From Rostratula benghalensis (lineage: Eukaryota; Chordata; Aves; Charadriiformes; Rostratulidae), in assembly GCA_013399305.1 (NCBI GenBank), contig VXAI01000340.1:352703-416702 (forward strand): a stretch of 64,000 nt of DNA, in the 5' to 3' direction. This document shows positions 52,489-64,000 of the stretch, piece by piece. Numbering within the stretch: the stretch's first letter is position 1; every line of letters begins with the position of its first letter. The notes beneath the pieces are model-generated. The model made no database searches. It was given only the letters and a program-made list of their open reading frames with translations, and had not been told where the DNA came from. The translations under genes and the position numbers were made by a program.

Positions 52489-55400
52489 ATCTTCTAAATA
52501 TAATGGAAGATCCAGAAAAGAGAAGCATGAGATGCACAGAACTTCTCTCCCTTAAGCTCCATTAAATCCATTAACAAGCTGGGAAAAAGATGGATATCAT
52601 TCATCAGATTGACACTATTGCAGGTTTGGTTGAAGCATATATCCTCAAACAGATTATCCTGTCTGCTTTTGAATTTAATGCAATAATAATTCAGAAGCAT
52701 AAAAAATGCATATAAGGAGTTGAATATAAAATTCTAATGAGGTAGGGAGTGATAGAAAAGTATGCAGAAGGCTAACACTTAATCAACGAAGCCAAGAAAA
52801 TATAATCGGGAAAATCTATATTCCTTCTGCTTGTAAATGCATAAAAAAGATTCCTTTCTCTTAGGAGACAGCAATACTAACTACCATGTGCTCTCTTTAA
52901 GGCTGACTTGTCTTAAACTGAGTTTGGGCAGACCTAGACAGAGAAAAAAGACATGCTTAAACTCAGACCTGGTAGAATCCAAGCAGGGGATTTCATTTAT
53001 TGGGCTGGATATTGATTCCTCTCTTCTTTTTGCCTGTCTAAGCTTATGTCATACCTGGCTGGAAAATTTTCTGCATCAGGGCAGGTATGCTGGTGGTCTT
53101 GGGGACCTGAGGGCTCTGAAAATGTAAATACAGAGGCTGGCCACTAGTTTTCAAGGCAGCTGAGATCACATGGACTGTCTTTGCCTTAGAGATCAGAACC
53201 TTTTCAGGTTTTGTACTTTGTCTGTAGGTCAAACGTAGGTTACCTCAGACCAGAGCATTCTTGAGCTTAAAAATATATAGCTGAAGGGCCTAGACAGTGA
53301 GGTTTTCCAAAACACACACAGTATCCAACTATATTAACAGAATGGCAAAATATCAAAGTTCTGAAGAAAAAAAGAATGCTGTTTCTCAATGCAGCGCTAG
53401 ACATAAATGATGGTATCCAAGTTACCCTATTTGTAAGTAAAACTTAGGCCAACTCTATGTGTTAAAGTTGATCAATTTAATTGAAAAATGGAAAATTGTG
53501 GAAATTCCATTCAAAGAGAAAAATGCACAGTCATTATTAATTATGTGGAAGCTTCCAAGCAAAATTTATTTTTAAGTCATACAGTCTATATAGATAATTA
53601 AACAGAAAGTGTCAAAGCAATTTGAACAATTTCAAGTGCACCAGAAATTAAGAATATTGCATGTCGTCACCACACATAGATCTTCTGGCATTAAACAAGT
53701 TGTGAGCTAATAATGTAGTCATTCACTCAGTGGGGTACTAATCCTAGTGCTCCGGATTGCCTGCTGTCATAAAACCTGTGAGAACTTAATATCAGTAAGA
53801 TGCCTCCTTTCTACCAAAGTTGACTGTAATTGACCAATGGGTTAAAAAATTGCAGGAATTCATGAACACGTACAGAATATGATTCCTTAAAACCCAGGTT
53901 ACATATATTTAACCTGCTCATACAGCAGAATCCTTAAATATCTTGTTTCTTCCTTTAGTTCTCTGTTAATCACTTACTCAGTATTTTAGGTTTTTTTCCT
54001 TCTGTGAGAGAGGGAAAAATAGCTTTCTCAATAAAGTGATTTATTCCTTTCAATGGCCATGAAACTGACTGATTTAGTTTCTCATCCTTTGAAAGCAGAG
54101 TGTAAAGGAGATGACACTCAGAAAAAAGTGCATTGTTAGAGTTAGCATTATGAGCTAGATTTTTACAATAGTATGTAGGAATGACCTAATGAAACTAAGC
54201 CATTTTTCAGTGTAGTCATTAACAGACTTTGGTGGCCTACGCATAAGAAAGATGTGGTTTGAAGGTGGAAGTAGTACCTTTCACTAGCTCAATTGGATTA
54301 GTAGGAAAAAGCAAAGAACCTTTCATGCTTACAGATCTTTCAAGAACTTTGTCTGCTTTTTTCCTTCCAACAATAGCTTTTTCCAGTGAGTCTAACTAAA
54401 AGTACTACCTCTATCAAAAATCTTTTCCTGGAGCAAAAGTCCCAAAAAACATGTGCCATCGGAGATATTGGCCACTGCTACAACCTGATCACAGCTAGGA
54501 CAGCCTTGTGGCTGCCTCTGTAAATTTGGCATCTTGGGATGCATAGGAGCTTCCTGAAATTCAGTACCCATGCAATATTATATCGGATGCTTTATCATCA
54601 GTTTGAAAAAATATCCAAGAAGGTCAACATGTGTAATAAAAGCAGTATACTGTAAAGGAGCAGAAGCCAATATAATTGCCTAACCAATCTCTTGTATAAA
54701 GCAGACTATTGCTCCTCTAACTTAGTTCTTGTGTAACGAAAACCTGTACTTGAACTAGATCAACACTTGCCCCATGTAGGTCTGAATCACTCTTGCCCTT
54801 TAGCCACCTCAGCTGTATAATACACTCCCAATCTTTTCTTCGTGCTTCGCTTGGTATTTTCTTCACGTATAGGTAAGACAAAAACATCATTATGTCGTTT
54901 AATTAAGATATCATACTGGGCAGCATAATCTGGTTCTAGTCTGGTTCCAAAGAAACTTAAAGAAAATACAAGTGAAAGATTTTTCTCAGCGCAGTATGTC
55001 AAATTTTAATTTGGCACTTTGTTCTTTTCTTACCTTTCTTTTGAAATGCAGAACTATTTCTCCTATTACTTTCTGAGTTACATAAAATGTGTTCATAATC
55101 TTTACTGTTTCTTTCTCCCCAAGATGATATTTAAAGTAGTACACAAGAATCTGAAATTGCAGCACTGCCTGTGATTAAGACTCAGGGAAATGTATTTTAC
55201 TTGCTCTGAATGATCTCATATTTAAATAAAAGAACACTTTAAAGAAAAACAAAGCACTTAAAAATGACACATTTCTTTCTCCCTCAGTAATTTTCCACCT
55301 TCTAATGTCTTCAATATGGAAAGTTTTTACTTTAGCATAAACTTTTTCAGAAAACTAATCAACAAAATGAATGCATTACTAGGGTATAATAGCTGAAATT

Positions 55401-55736
55401 ACCACAGCAGGGTAGTTTTGGAGCTATGTTGGTACCTTCATTAGGCAATTCAGGCGCAGTAGGTATTGTATGTGTATACATGGGTATATCCAAATATAGT
55501 TTACGTATTGAGAGAGAAGGGTGGGCAGAAGATGGAGCCATAAGAGGGCATTAGGGTCCAAGGGTGAATATCCTGCAACAAGGGTGTGTTTTGTTGGGGT
55601 TCCCAAGAGAAGATGAACTCCTTTCTCATTGTGCTGGATGGGGTCTGTGCTGGGAGTCATGCAGATCTGGATTCTCCCCTCTGTCTGTATCATGCTTTCC
55701 CATGCTGCTATAAAGATACATTACTGATCACTTGTC

Positions 55737-55990
55737 TTTTTTTTTTTTTTTTTTTTTTTTAAATTTCCTTTTTGTTTACTTCACCTGTGCTGCTTCTCAG
55801 CTTTCCCTCCAGATAGCTTTTCTCCAGGTTTTGTGCTCCTGGCCTCTCACTTTTTCAGGAATTTCAATTTGTCCATCTCTATATTTAAAGTTAACTTTCT
55901 TGCCTTCTTTTTTCTTCTTTCTTCTAGGTCTTTCTTTTCCTTCTTTTTGTTTCCCTCCCATTCTTTCTTTCTTAATACTACTCTATATGG
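55737..55990. repeat. Poly(T) and polypyrimidine-rich region
   Basis: An uninterrupted T run at 55737-55760 is followed, after about 100 bases of mixed sequence, by a strongly pyrimidine-biased block at roughly 55895-55975 built of CTTT and TTTC variants. The apparent open frames here are low-complexity translations rich in F, L and S (or K, R and E on the other strand) and are not genes. Confidence 0.85.
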
Positions 55991-58910
55991 GTCTATTTTA
56001 CTTTTATTTTCCTGATCGTGACTGGATTTGAACTTTCCACTCTGCCAGCCTTTTCTGTGCTTCCCCACCAGGTTCTATATAATTTCCTGTCAATTTCTTC
56101 TTTCTTTAGTAATTTCCTTTCTCTGCCTCCCAGGCATGCAAGACAAGCTATTCACTTTCAGAAACAGAAAACAAGCAGCAAGTCTACTGAAAAGTCCCTG
56201 GGCAAGGCAAGACAAGTAATAGTTATTGCTAGCCAGCTTTCCAGCATCAGCCGAGACTGCAGTAAGGCAGTCTCATGCAGAGCTGAGGAGGTAGTCTGGG
56301 ACTCCTTACATGATGCCACCCATACCAACAGTAGCAGGAGCAGAGAATAGCTTTTCATTGGCAGCTGAAGCTTAACAGAGAAATGGAGCATTTAGAAGAG
56401 AAGGAAAACCAGTTTATCCTCATCCTTTAGAAAGGCAGTTAGCTGGAACCTCTCTGTAATATTTATTCCCTCATACAAAATATACATGAAGGGGTAGCTT
56501 GGATTGCTCCTTTTGACTTATTGACTCAGCAGGATTAACTGATCTTGAATGCCCACGACACCTATCTGGTAATTCACACCTTGCAGTGCTGTTCCTTGAG
56601 ATAACTTTTGGATTCAGCAAACAGCACGTATCTTGAAATTTTCCATCTGTTTTTACAAGCAAGACTGTTTTGGGTGGTTTTTATAAGATCTGTTTCTGAT
56701 ATCATGTCTGTAGATGTTATTGTCCTACAGTGTCACACTAGCAACATCCATGCCTTTGCCTGCTGGTGGGAGTCACAGCCAGACTCTCTTCCCTTCTATA
56801 AATATGAATCTCCCAGTGCTCGTCACATCTATCCTGGTTTCCATTCCTGCCCGTGCATTTCAAGTGTCATGAAACCATAAAGAAGTCTGCTCTTGGTTGC
56901 AAGTCTATCTCCTCCTGTCATAATCCAGGCAATTAAGCTTAACCATGGAGTCCATATATGATGCAGTGTTTCAGGCATTCCAAAACACTCATAAGAAGGG
57001 AAAATTATGGCAATCAGAGGGGGTGAGGGAGACTGAGGCATTACAGTGAAAAGGGATGTGAGAGGAGTGTTGTTCTATTTCCATCAGTTATAAGTAATTC
57101 TCAGATAAAATGCTCTTGGTGGAGTCATATCCCCACTGGATTCAATTGGAGCTTAGTGATTGACTTCAAAGATGCAGCATCTTACTCTTCCTTCATTCAC
57201 TCTGTCTTTAACCCGATAATTCTGGAATTAAATCTGTATTAAATTATTATTATATAAAAGTATTTATTTTTTTATCCCTTTGGCTCACTACAGAGCAAAA
57301 AAAGAGGAGGGGGAAAAAGGCTTATATAGTGTTTATCTAAGTATACAGATGTGATGCTATTGAGACCAGGTTTAAAGAGAATCGCTGTGCTGCCCTTTGT
57401 TAAGAACCAATGTCTATTTCTGCCTAGAGACCCTTCTGCTTACACCCTACCATTATATAATGATACTTTCTTATGGGATCATCAGAAGATATCATAAAAC
57501 TATCCTAGGAGTAATATTAGGAAGTAATTTTGCCCTGTTCTTTCTTTCTTAAATGGAAAATAAGACATTGTGGAGATCACAGCTTTCTGCTTCCAAGGTC
57601 CCTGGTGAGACATTTTGTTTCACATTATTTTTCCAAGTTCCACTGGATTTATTTTGAAAGATTATAATTTCTCAGGCAAAGGTGGTTGTTGTTTCACTCT
57701 TAGATCATGATCATGCTTCTTAATTGACTCGGTAGCCTGTTACGTTTCTGTTGCTCTCACCGTGGAAATTGCTGAACTTGTCCTTCATGTCTGCAAGCAG
57801 AATATCGCATGGTGGGAGTGGAAAGACAAAAAAGTAATCTGTCTGAAATCTGTCTGAGATTGCTGCTCAGAGAGCTGTCTGAATGGGATAGATGAAATGT
57901 ATAAATATGAGACAGCAGAGATATTTTTCTTTTATCTGCTCTGCATTTAGACACAGATGATCATATATGCTCTCATTGTCATGTTTGGGTTGCTAACTCA
58001 GTAGGTGTTGCCTGCCTGAGCCCCTCTTCGTGTGTAATACTGATTAGTCTCAGCTCTTCAGTACAATGTTAAATCTACCTGACAACTGACGATGCCAGTT
58101 TTCGTAATACAAAGTAAGGTCTGCAAGAACGGACTTGAAACTCTTTCAGAAATTTGTGTGGGTTCTGTTTGGTTTTTTTGAAGCAAGTAGGACATTTACA
58201 AATTTTTGATACTAATACTCTAATACTTACATGTAGATGTGCTCATAGTTGGCTCTGTAAATATAAATATTCCAGATGGGAGACATCCTTCAGACTTGTA
58301 GAAGTCTTAGGAAAATAGCAGTACTTTCTGCATACAAGTGTCTACTATACATGTATTTCTTTAAGAGACAGGACTGTACGCCCCTTTGTTTATAAAATGA
58401 ATTAAATTCTGAGAAGGAAATTTTCCTGTTGATTTCAGCTAGCCCTGCAGCTGACTGTAATGCACATTCATATTATCACTGGAGTTGTACTGATCAGAAA
58501 GATGTAACTGCTGTAAAATTTGAAAACACAGGGTTTGCATAATTTTTTCACGTAATAGTTGTTGCAACAGCTAATATTGCTGTTAGGCAGTGTAATTTCT
58601 ATTTCATTTTTATCTTTCTGTCATATTACCCCTTAAAATCCAAAGGGAATAACAAGTAAAGTGAAAAATAAGACAAGCTTTCACCTCAAACATACAAATC
58701 AAACTGCACTGTTGTTTCAATCACTTCACTAGAAACAGATTAAAGTATAAGAAAAAGACTAAAAAATTAGGCACGGAAAGAAACACAGAAAAGTCCAATA
58801 TAGACATAAAGAACTTATTTATGAAGGAAGCAGAAAGTCTTTTTTAAAATGTTCATTGTATTGTATACATTTGCTGACCATTACTATAACTTTATTTCCT
58901 TCCCCTTTAG

Positions 58911-59156
<246 letters not shown>

Positions 59157-60774
59157 TAGGAAAAAAAGAATTATAACATTGGAGTGAATGCGTTAGAACA
59201 AAATATGTTCAGATATCAGGCACACAGAGACATTAGAGTGTCTTTTGCCTAGACAATTAAAGCCACAGTGAGGAGCACACAAAATATTTCTGAAAAAGCC
59301 ATTCAGAACCTGCTTACTGTTGTGAGGATAGTTACTAAAGATGCAGAATGACCTTGCTGAATTCTGAAGTTATTTTGAATTAAGAGCACTGTTATTTAAC
59401 AGACAGAATTTAAATAAAAACCAAGAATTTTCATAGTAATTTTACATCTATTACAAAGTAAAATAATCAGGATTCAACTTCTTTGAAAAGAGATACAAAT
59501 TTTGAGTCATAAATGTAATGTACTTCTGAAAGGTTGAAATAATGTAAGAATGACAAAGTTAGGCAGTGGAGAAATCTATATGGGATATTTTGTTATTCAT
59601 GACTATTTCAAGCTGTTATTAGTGCTTTTTCACTGAATTTTAGTACACAGCAATATTTATCCTCCCAGTACACTTTGAGAAACTAGATTCCTTCTCTGAC
59701 TTAATAACTCTCTAACAGATGTATATTAATAAAAGCAGACATGATTTTTTATCCAAATTTTATTCTGAATATTTATATTTGGATGAAGTAATCTCTTTTT
59801 TTGCAGATAATAATAGACCCATATGAAAATGTTCATTGTAAATATAAATTGTCCTTCTGGAATGGAAAAGGTGTCTGCTTCTGTGAGTAGCAGCAAGGAT
59901 GGTTCCCAGAAGCTGATTGATCATTTGTGTGTACCACTGCTGGCCGTGATGGTTATAGGTAGTTGGTCATTGTATTACTTTTCTGTTGAATTCCACGAAT
60001 CATACCAGAACTCAGGGAAAAGCCTTTCAGAAAATGCTCAATTGAAAGCCTAATCAGTGCTATTTAGCTGGTATACCGAAGTGGAAAGGCCAGAAAAGTG
60101 AATTGGGCTCAGTGTTTGAATTGGGCTATAGAGTTACTTAAGTAATCCCATTTTAGAATAATATGCTAAAGCAACTCCTACTCATCTGGACAGCAGGCCT
60201 TGTCACCCTGCAGTAGCCTCTGCAAGGTGATTTGTACCAGTATTTGTAGAAGCACTTTGGTAAAGAGGTCCTGTGCTTATCCCACAGGCTTAATCTGTAG
60301 ATGCTGAAGACAGGAGATTAAGGTGCAAGAAAAGGTAAATGCTGAGGAGGAAGAAACAGAGCCACCTTGGTCTTGGTCTTCTCTATGCTTAGCAGTGTCC
60401 CAGTTTATGAAAATGAGTTTGCAAGAGCCTGCGTGCTGAATCTGACCATAATACTCCTCTGAACCAGCAGAGGATCAGAAGGGATTGCGCATGGAAGTAT
60501 TTTACATAACTGTCAGCCTGTTGTTGCAGTGCAAACGACTACTTAGCTCATCCTGTTCATCCGCTACCCTTCTTAGCAGGAATGCAGACAAAAAATAAGC
60601 TACTTGCAATATCCAGACGCCACAAGAACACAGTACACTGCATACCAAAGCAGTTTTCCTCATCCAGACTGCAGGTGGGATGAGACAAGGGGGGCAAACA
60701 TGGGGGCAAATACATCCAAAGCCTGGCAGCTGCTGGGACAAATGGGAGATAACAGCTGCTGTTGGATGTAGCCT

Positions 60775-60912
60775 GGAGAGGAGAGGAGAGGAGAGGAGAG
60801 GAGAGGAGAGGAGANGGAGAGGAGAGGAGAGGAGAGGAGAGGAGAGGAGAGGAGAGGAGAGGAGAGGAGAGGAGAGGAGAGGAGAGGAGAGGAGAGGAGA
60901 GGAGAGGAGAGG
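60775..60912. repeat. (GGAGA)n microsatellite, about 27 units, with one N
   Basis: The run is a nearly perfect array of the GGAGA pentamer on the + strand (TCTCC on the other), with a single N at 60815. It is 138 bases as assembled. The N and the purity of the array mean that the true copy number is uncertain. Long LSSP-type open frames on the minus strand across this array are artefacts of the repeat. Confidence 0.98.
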
Positions 60913-63905
60913 GCAAGCACATAGGAAAAGAGAACCTGAGAAAGGAAGTGCCATAAATTCCAAAGTAGTGTGATTTATAACTGTGAATTGAAAAGGTTTG
61001 GTTTGTCAAAGCAGAAAGAAAATATCTAATATTCTCATCTTTCTGGAGAAGACACTCTTTCCCTGAAATGTGTACCAGAATCTGAATACAGCTTCCTGAC
61101 CAAAGCAAACACAAGTGTTCTTGTCATTGGTAAAATGAAGGAGAAGTCCCTGGAGAGGAAGGCTTCACTCCAGAATTCGCAAAGGGTTTTACCAACGTCC
61201 TGCCTTGGATTTGAAAAAATGTTTATCAAACTTAAAATATTTGAAATGTTTGGGTATTGACAACATCGCATTTGTAGATAACTTATGACACCCTGGAGTT
61301 TTTGGAGAATTGGAGGTTAGTATGAAAGTCAAGATTTAAGAACCAAAGCAGAATCACCAGTATTTGGGAGAGGCTCGAATGGAGGCTGTTGGGAGACAGA
61401 AAGCCTGGAAAACCAAGAGTTGCAGTAATAAAGAGAGGAAATATCTGGAGGTTTGAAGACTGCAATGCAGTTGAACATTTAAATTCTCATGCTTGATCTT
61501 TGTTTTTAATTAAAAAACAGGCTTCCCTATGGATCTGGGTGCTATAAATCTCACATGAAACTAGATAAACCTTACAATTACTAGGAAATTCTTCTCAAAA
61601 AAGAAAGTGTCTGGATAAACATCAATGGAATAGATTAATCAGACTACACTTTACCTCTGCATTACATTCTCTGTTGATTTTTGAGGGACGTGCAGAATGG
61701 TGATGTTAGAGAGCCCTCCATAGATCTGGGCTTCATTGGCTATGTTCTTTCGAACCTTTCAGTAATGAGCACAGAGCAAATGTTTTATAAAGAGTTCCAT
61801 AAATTATGTCTTTAACAGACATGGATCACTGGAAGGATTTTTTTTAAAGATAGAGGACTTTCCATTTTCCTTGCCTTGCACCATCATTTAAAGAAAACAG
61901 TAACTTTTTATTGCTTTACCCTAGAATCCCTGTCCTCACATGTGCTTGCATGAGTTTTTATAAAAGGAACGTGAATTTGGCAATGAAGAATACATGAAAC
62001 TGATTTTCATGATATTGCACAGTTACATAGTCACTTCTACATCAGTGAAAAGACATAAGCCACAGTTACCAGTGGAAAATTCCAGAATTTAAATACTCTA
62101 CAGCTGCTTTAGTTGGATTCTCCAGTGCCATATCTTGTTATTTTAGAGGAATACTATTTTTTTTTCCTAAAAGCCTGGATTATTTTTATGTTTTCCATCA
62201 CTTTTTACCTCTGTTTTCTAAAATGTCTCCTGGTTCCCTGTTATTAGGAATGAGATTGCTGCTATTTTAAGCAAATCAGTAAATGAGTCTTTTATCTTTA
62301 CAAATAAAAGAGAAACATCTCCCACTGAGACTGACACAGTTTTCCTATGAGGTGAAACAAGTTTGGCCTCAATGGAAATTATGCCCTTCTCATTCTAGCT
62401 GCTTCCATAGGAAGAGAAAGACATGAATCTTCAGGTCAGCAGAGAGTGGATGGTCAGGGCATGGGACAAAAACATAGGGGAGGTCAGAAGAATGTAGGAA
62501 GTGAGATGCAGGTCAATGGAGAGAGGGCTGCCTGGGTAGGAACAGGTTGCGAGTGGTGCAAAGAAATAGAAGACAGGGAAATTATGATTGCAGGGGAACA
62601 TCATGGACATGAGATTGAGAGGAAAGGAAAGAAAATGCAAGGGGCAGGAGCATGGCCGGACAATACTAAAGCAACTTCCAGGAGCTGAAAAAGGAGTGGG
62701 AAGGTGCTTAAAACTATCCTTTTTGTATAATTCCCTTTTGAACTGCAAGTAGGAAAAACTGACTGCATGTATCTTTGCAGCTAAGTTGAATTGCAGGCTT
62801 GAGATGTACACACTTGCATTCATCCTTCCTGGGATGGAGAATAAGAATTCAGACGGCAGGTGACAAATGTAAGCAATTGTATTTTGAGGATGTGATGGCT
62901 AAATGATTTAATTTTTGTCACCTTGTCTATAGTCTTGAGTATCTGCATTTTACAAAACTGAAAATGGAAAGTCTTTTTTAAGTAAGCAGCAGTGGAGAGA
63001 GTGAGAGCTTCTTTAAAAATTGTTAAAATGCAAAGATTTTTAAGTCACTACAGATGAAGCAAAAGCATATGCGTCTTTTGTTTATAGAGAAGCATGATTC
63101 ATCATTTACTGAAGCTTTATAGAGCAGAAATAATAATGTATCTAATGAGTCTAATACTAATCTAATTTACATTATACCAATATGTAATGGTATAAACTAC
63201 TGTAATACCGCTGCTATGAAGCAATTCTAATTTTTTCTAGGGGAAATGATATCAGAATCACTCCATAACAATATGCTATGTGTTGGTGATTCAAAGTGTC
63301 TCCTTATTAATTACAGCAACAAACATGCAGGAATGTAATAAACCAAAGAGAAGTTTGCTTTAGTGTAAGAACTCCTTTCCAACAATTTCTTTCATCTTAC
63401 TCAACCGGGTCCACATGTGGCTCTTAGGGCTTCTTCCAATAAGATCTCGTTCTGCAATTTCTCCTTCCCTTATGGAAAGGCCTTTTGCTCCCTAATGCCT
63501 TTTGACCCTCCACTTCTCTGCATACCCCTAACCCCAGACCCAGTCTGCTCGTGTTCGCATGCACTCCTCTATGGACTGCAAGCTATTGCTTAGGGAATGA
63601 TGGAGAAAAGCATCTTTTTGCCATTTTGTAACTCCTCTCACATTGTCACCCCTCCAAATGTAAAGGTTAAAGCTGTCCCAAAGCCACTGCAGAGCACATT
63701 TATGAGCAGCAGTGGTTTCAAGATGTCCTGTTCCTCTCCAGCTGCCATCCCCATGGAGTCAGAGGAGGCTCTCTGGGCATGCAGTCCTGATCCAGCTAAG
63801 CATGTTGAACTGCCGCTCCACGGTGGTCTCATCCTGCTCTTGCTGTGGTCACTGGCAAAATTCCTCTCTGCCTCCAAGGACATAAGACAAGACTTGTCTC
63901 CCTGC

Positions 63906-64000
63906 TTCTTTTCTTTTCTTTTCTTTTCTTTTCTTTTCTTTTCTTTTCTTTTCTTTTCTTTTCTTTTCTTTTCTTTTCTTTTCTTTTCTTTTCTTTTCTT
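63906..64000. repeat. (CTTTT)n microsatellite running off the window
   Basis: About nineteen perfect CTTTT units fill the last 95 bases and continue to the window edge, so the full length is not visible. There is no interruption within the visible part. Confidence 0.97.

Noticed and set aside
54787..55002. Possible processed pseudogene (71-residue minus frame rich in K, R and E)
   Set aside because: I could not match it to any protein, and no poly(A) tail, flanking repeat or extended coding similarity is visible.
59823..60053. 76-residue open frame just after HCN1 exon 6, considered as an alternative exon
   Set aside because: A TTTGCAG precedes it at about 59806, but no convincing donor follows, and its residues do not resemble any HCN isoform or CNBD segment. 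It is likely intron.
60502..61114. 153- and 185-residue minus-strand open frames
   Set aside because: Both are LLSSP repeats produced by reading through the (GGAGA)n microsatellite and its N.

Overview
This window is vertebrate nuclear DNA, almost certainly from a bird. Seven copies or fragments of the CR1 LINE family, with their characteristic 3' end (a run of ATTCTATGA-type octamers) and CR1 protein fragments, are scattered on both strands, and one solo LTR matches my memory of a common avian endogenous retrovirus LTR family. Base composition is AT-rich, and coding sequence is under 1% of the window (607 bases).

The only gene supported is an internal part of HCN1, a hyperpolarization-activated cyclic nucleotide-gated channel, on the + strand. 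Three consecutive exons are present with intact GT-AG splice sites. 17506-17724 (219 bp) encodes the end of the pore loop, the CIGYG selectivity filter and S6. 37385-37531 (147 bp) encodes most of the C-linker. 58911-59151 (241 bp) encodes the end of the C-linker and the first half of the cyclic-nucleotide-binding domain. Joined in order they read 202 codons plus one base without a stop. From family knowledge these are exons 4, 5 and 6 of 8. Exons 1-3 lie to the left of the window; exon 7 (phosphate-binding cassette) and exon 8 (long cytoplasmic tail) lie to the right.

Layout: 1-17505 is the 3' part of intron 3, with CR1 copies at 6.7-7.3, 8.4-8.9 and 15.2-15.7 kb and the LTR at 11.9-12.6 kb, which is itself split by a CR1 fragment. 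17725-37384 is intron 4 (19.7 kb), with a long internal CR1 piece (endonuclease to reverse transcriptase, antisense, 21.05-22.59 kb) and a short sense-strand CR1 at 34.7-35.0 kb. 37532-58910 is intron 5 (21.4 kb), with one CR1 at 44.1-44.7 kb and otherwise only low-complexity tracts. 59152-64000 is the 5' part of intron 6, with two pentanucleotide microsatellites, the second running off the window. Two multi-base N gaps and two single-N joins mark a draft assembly.

I found no RNA gene, promoter, CpG island, CRISPR array or second protein gene, and no evidence of a new multi-gene system. The observations most worth a second look are an arginine directly after the HCN1 selectivity filter where I recall glutamine in all mammalian HCN paralogs, the nested CR1-in-LTR insertion, the CR1 copy that has lost its 3' end and abuts about 200 bases of unidentified sequence, and a perfect 26-bp palindrome in intron 5.
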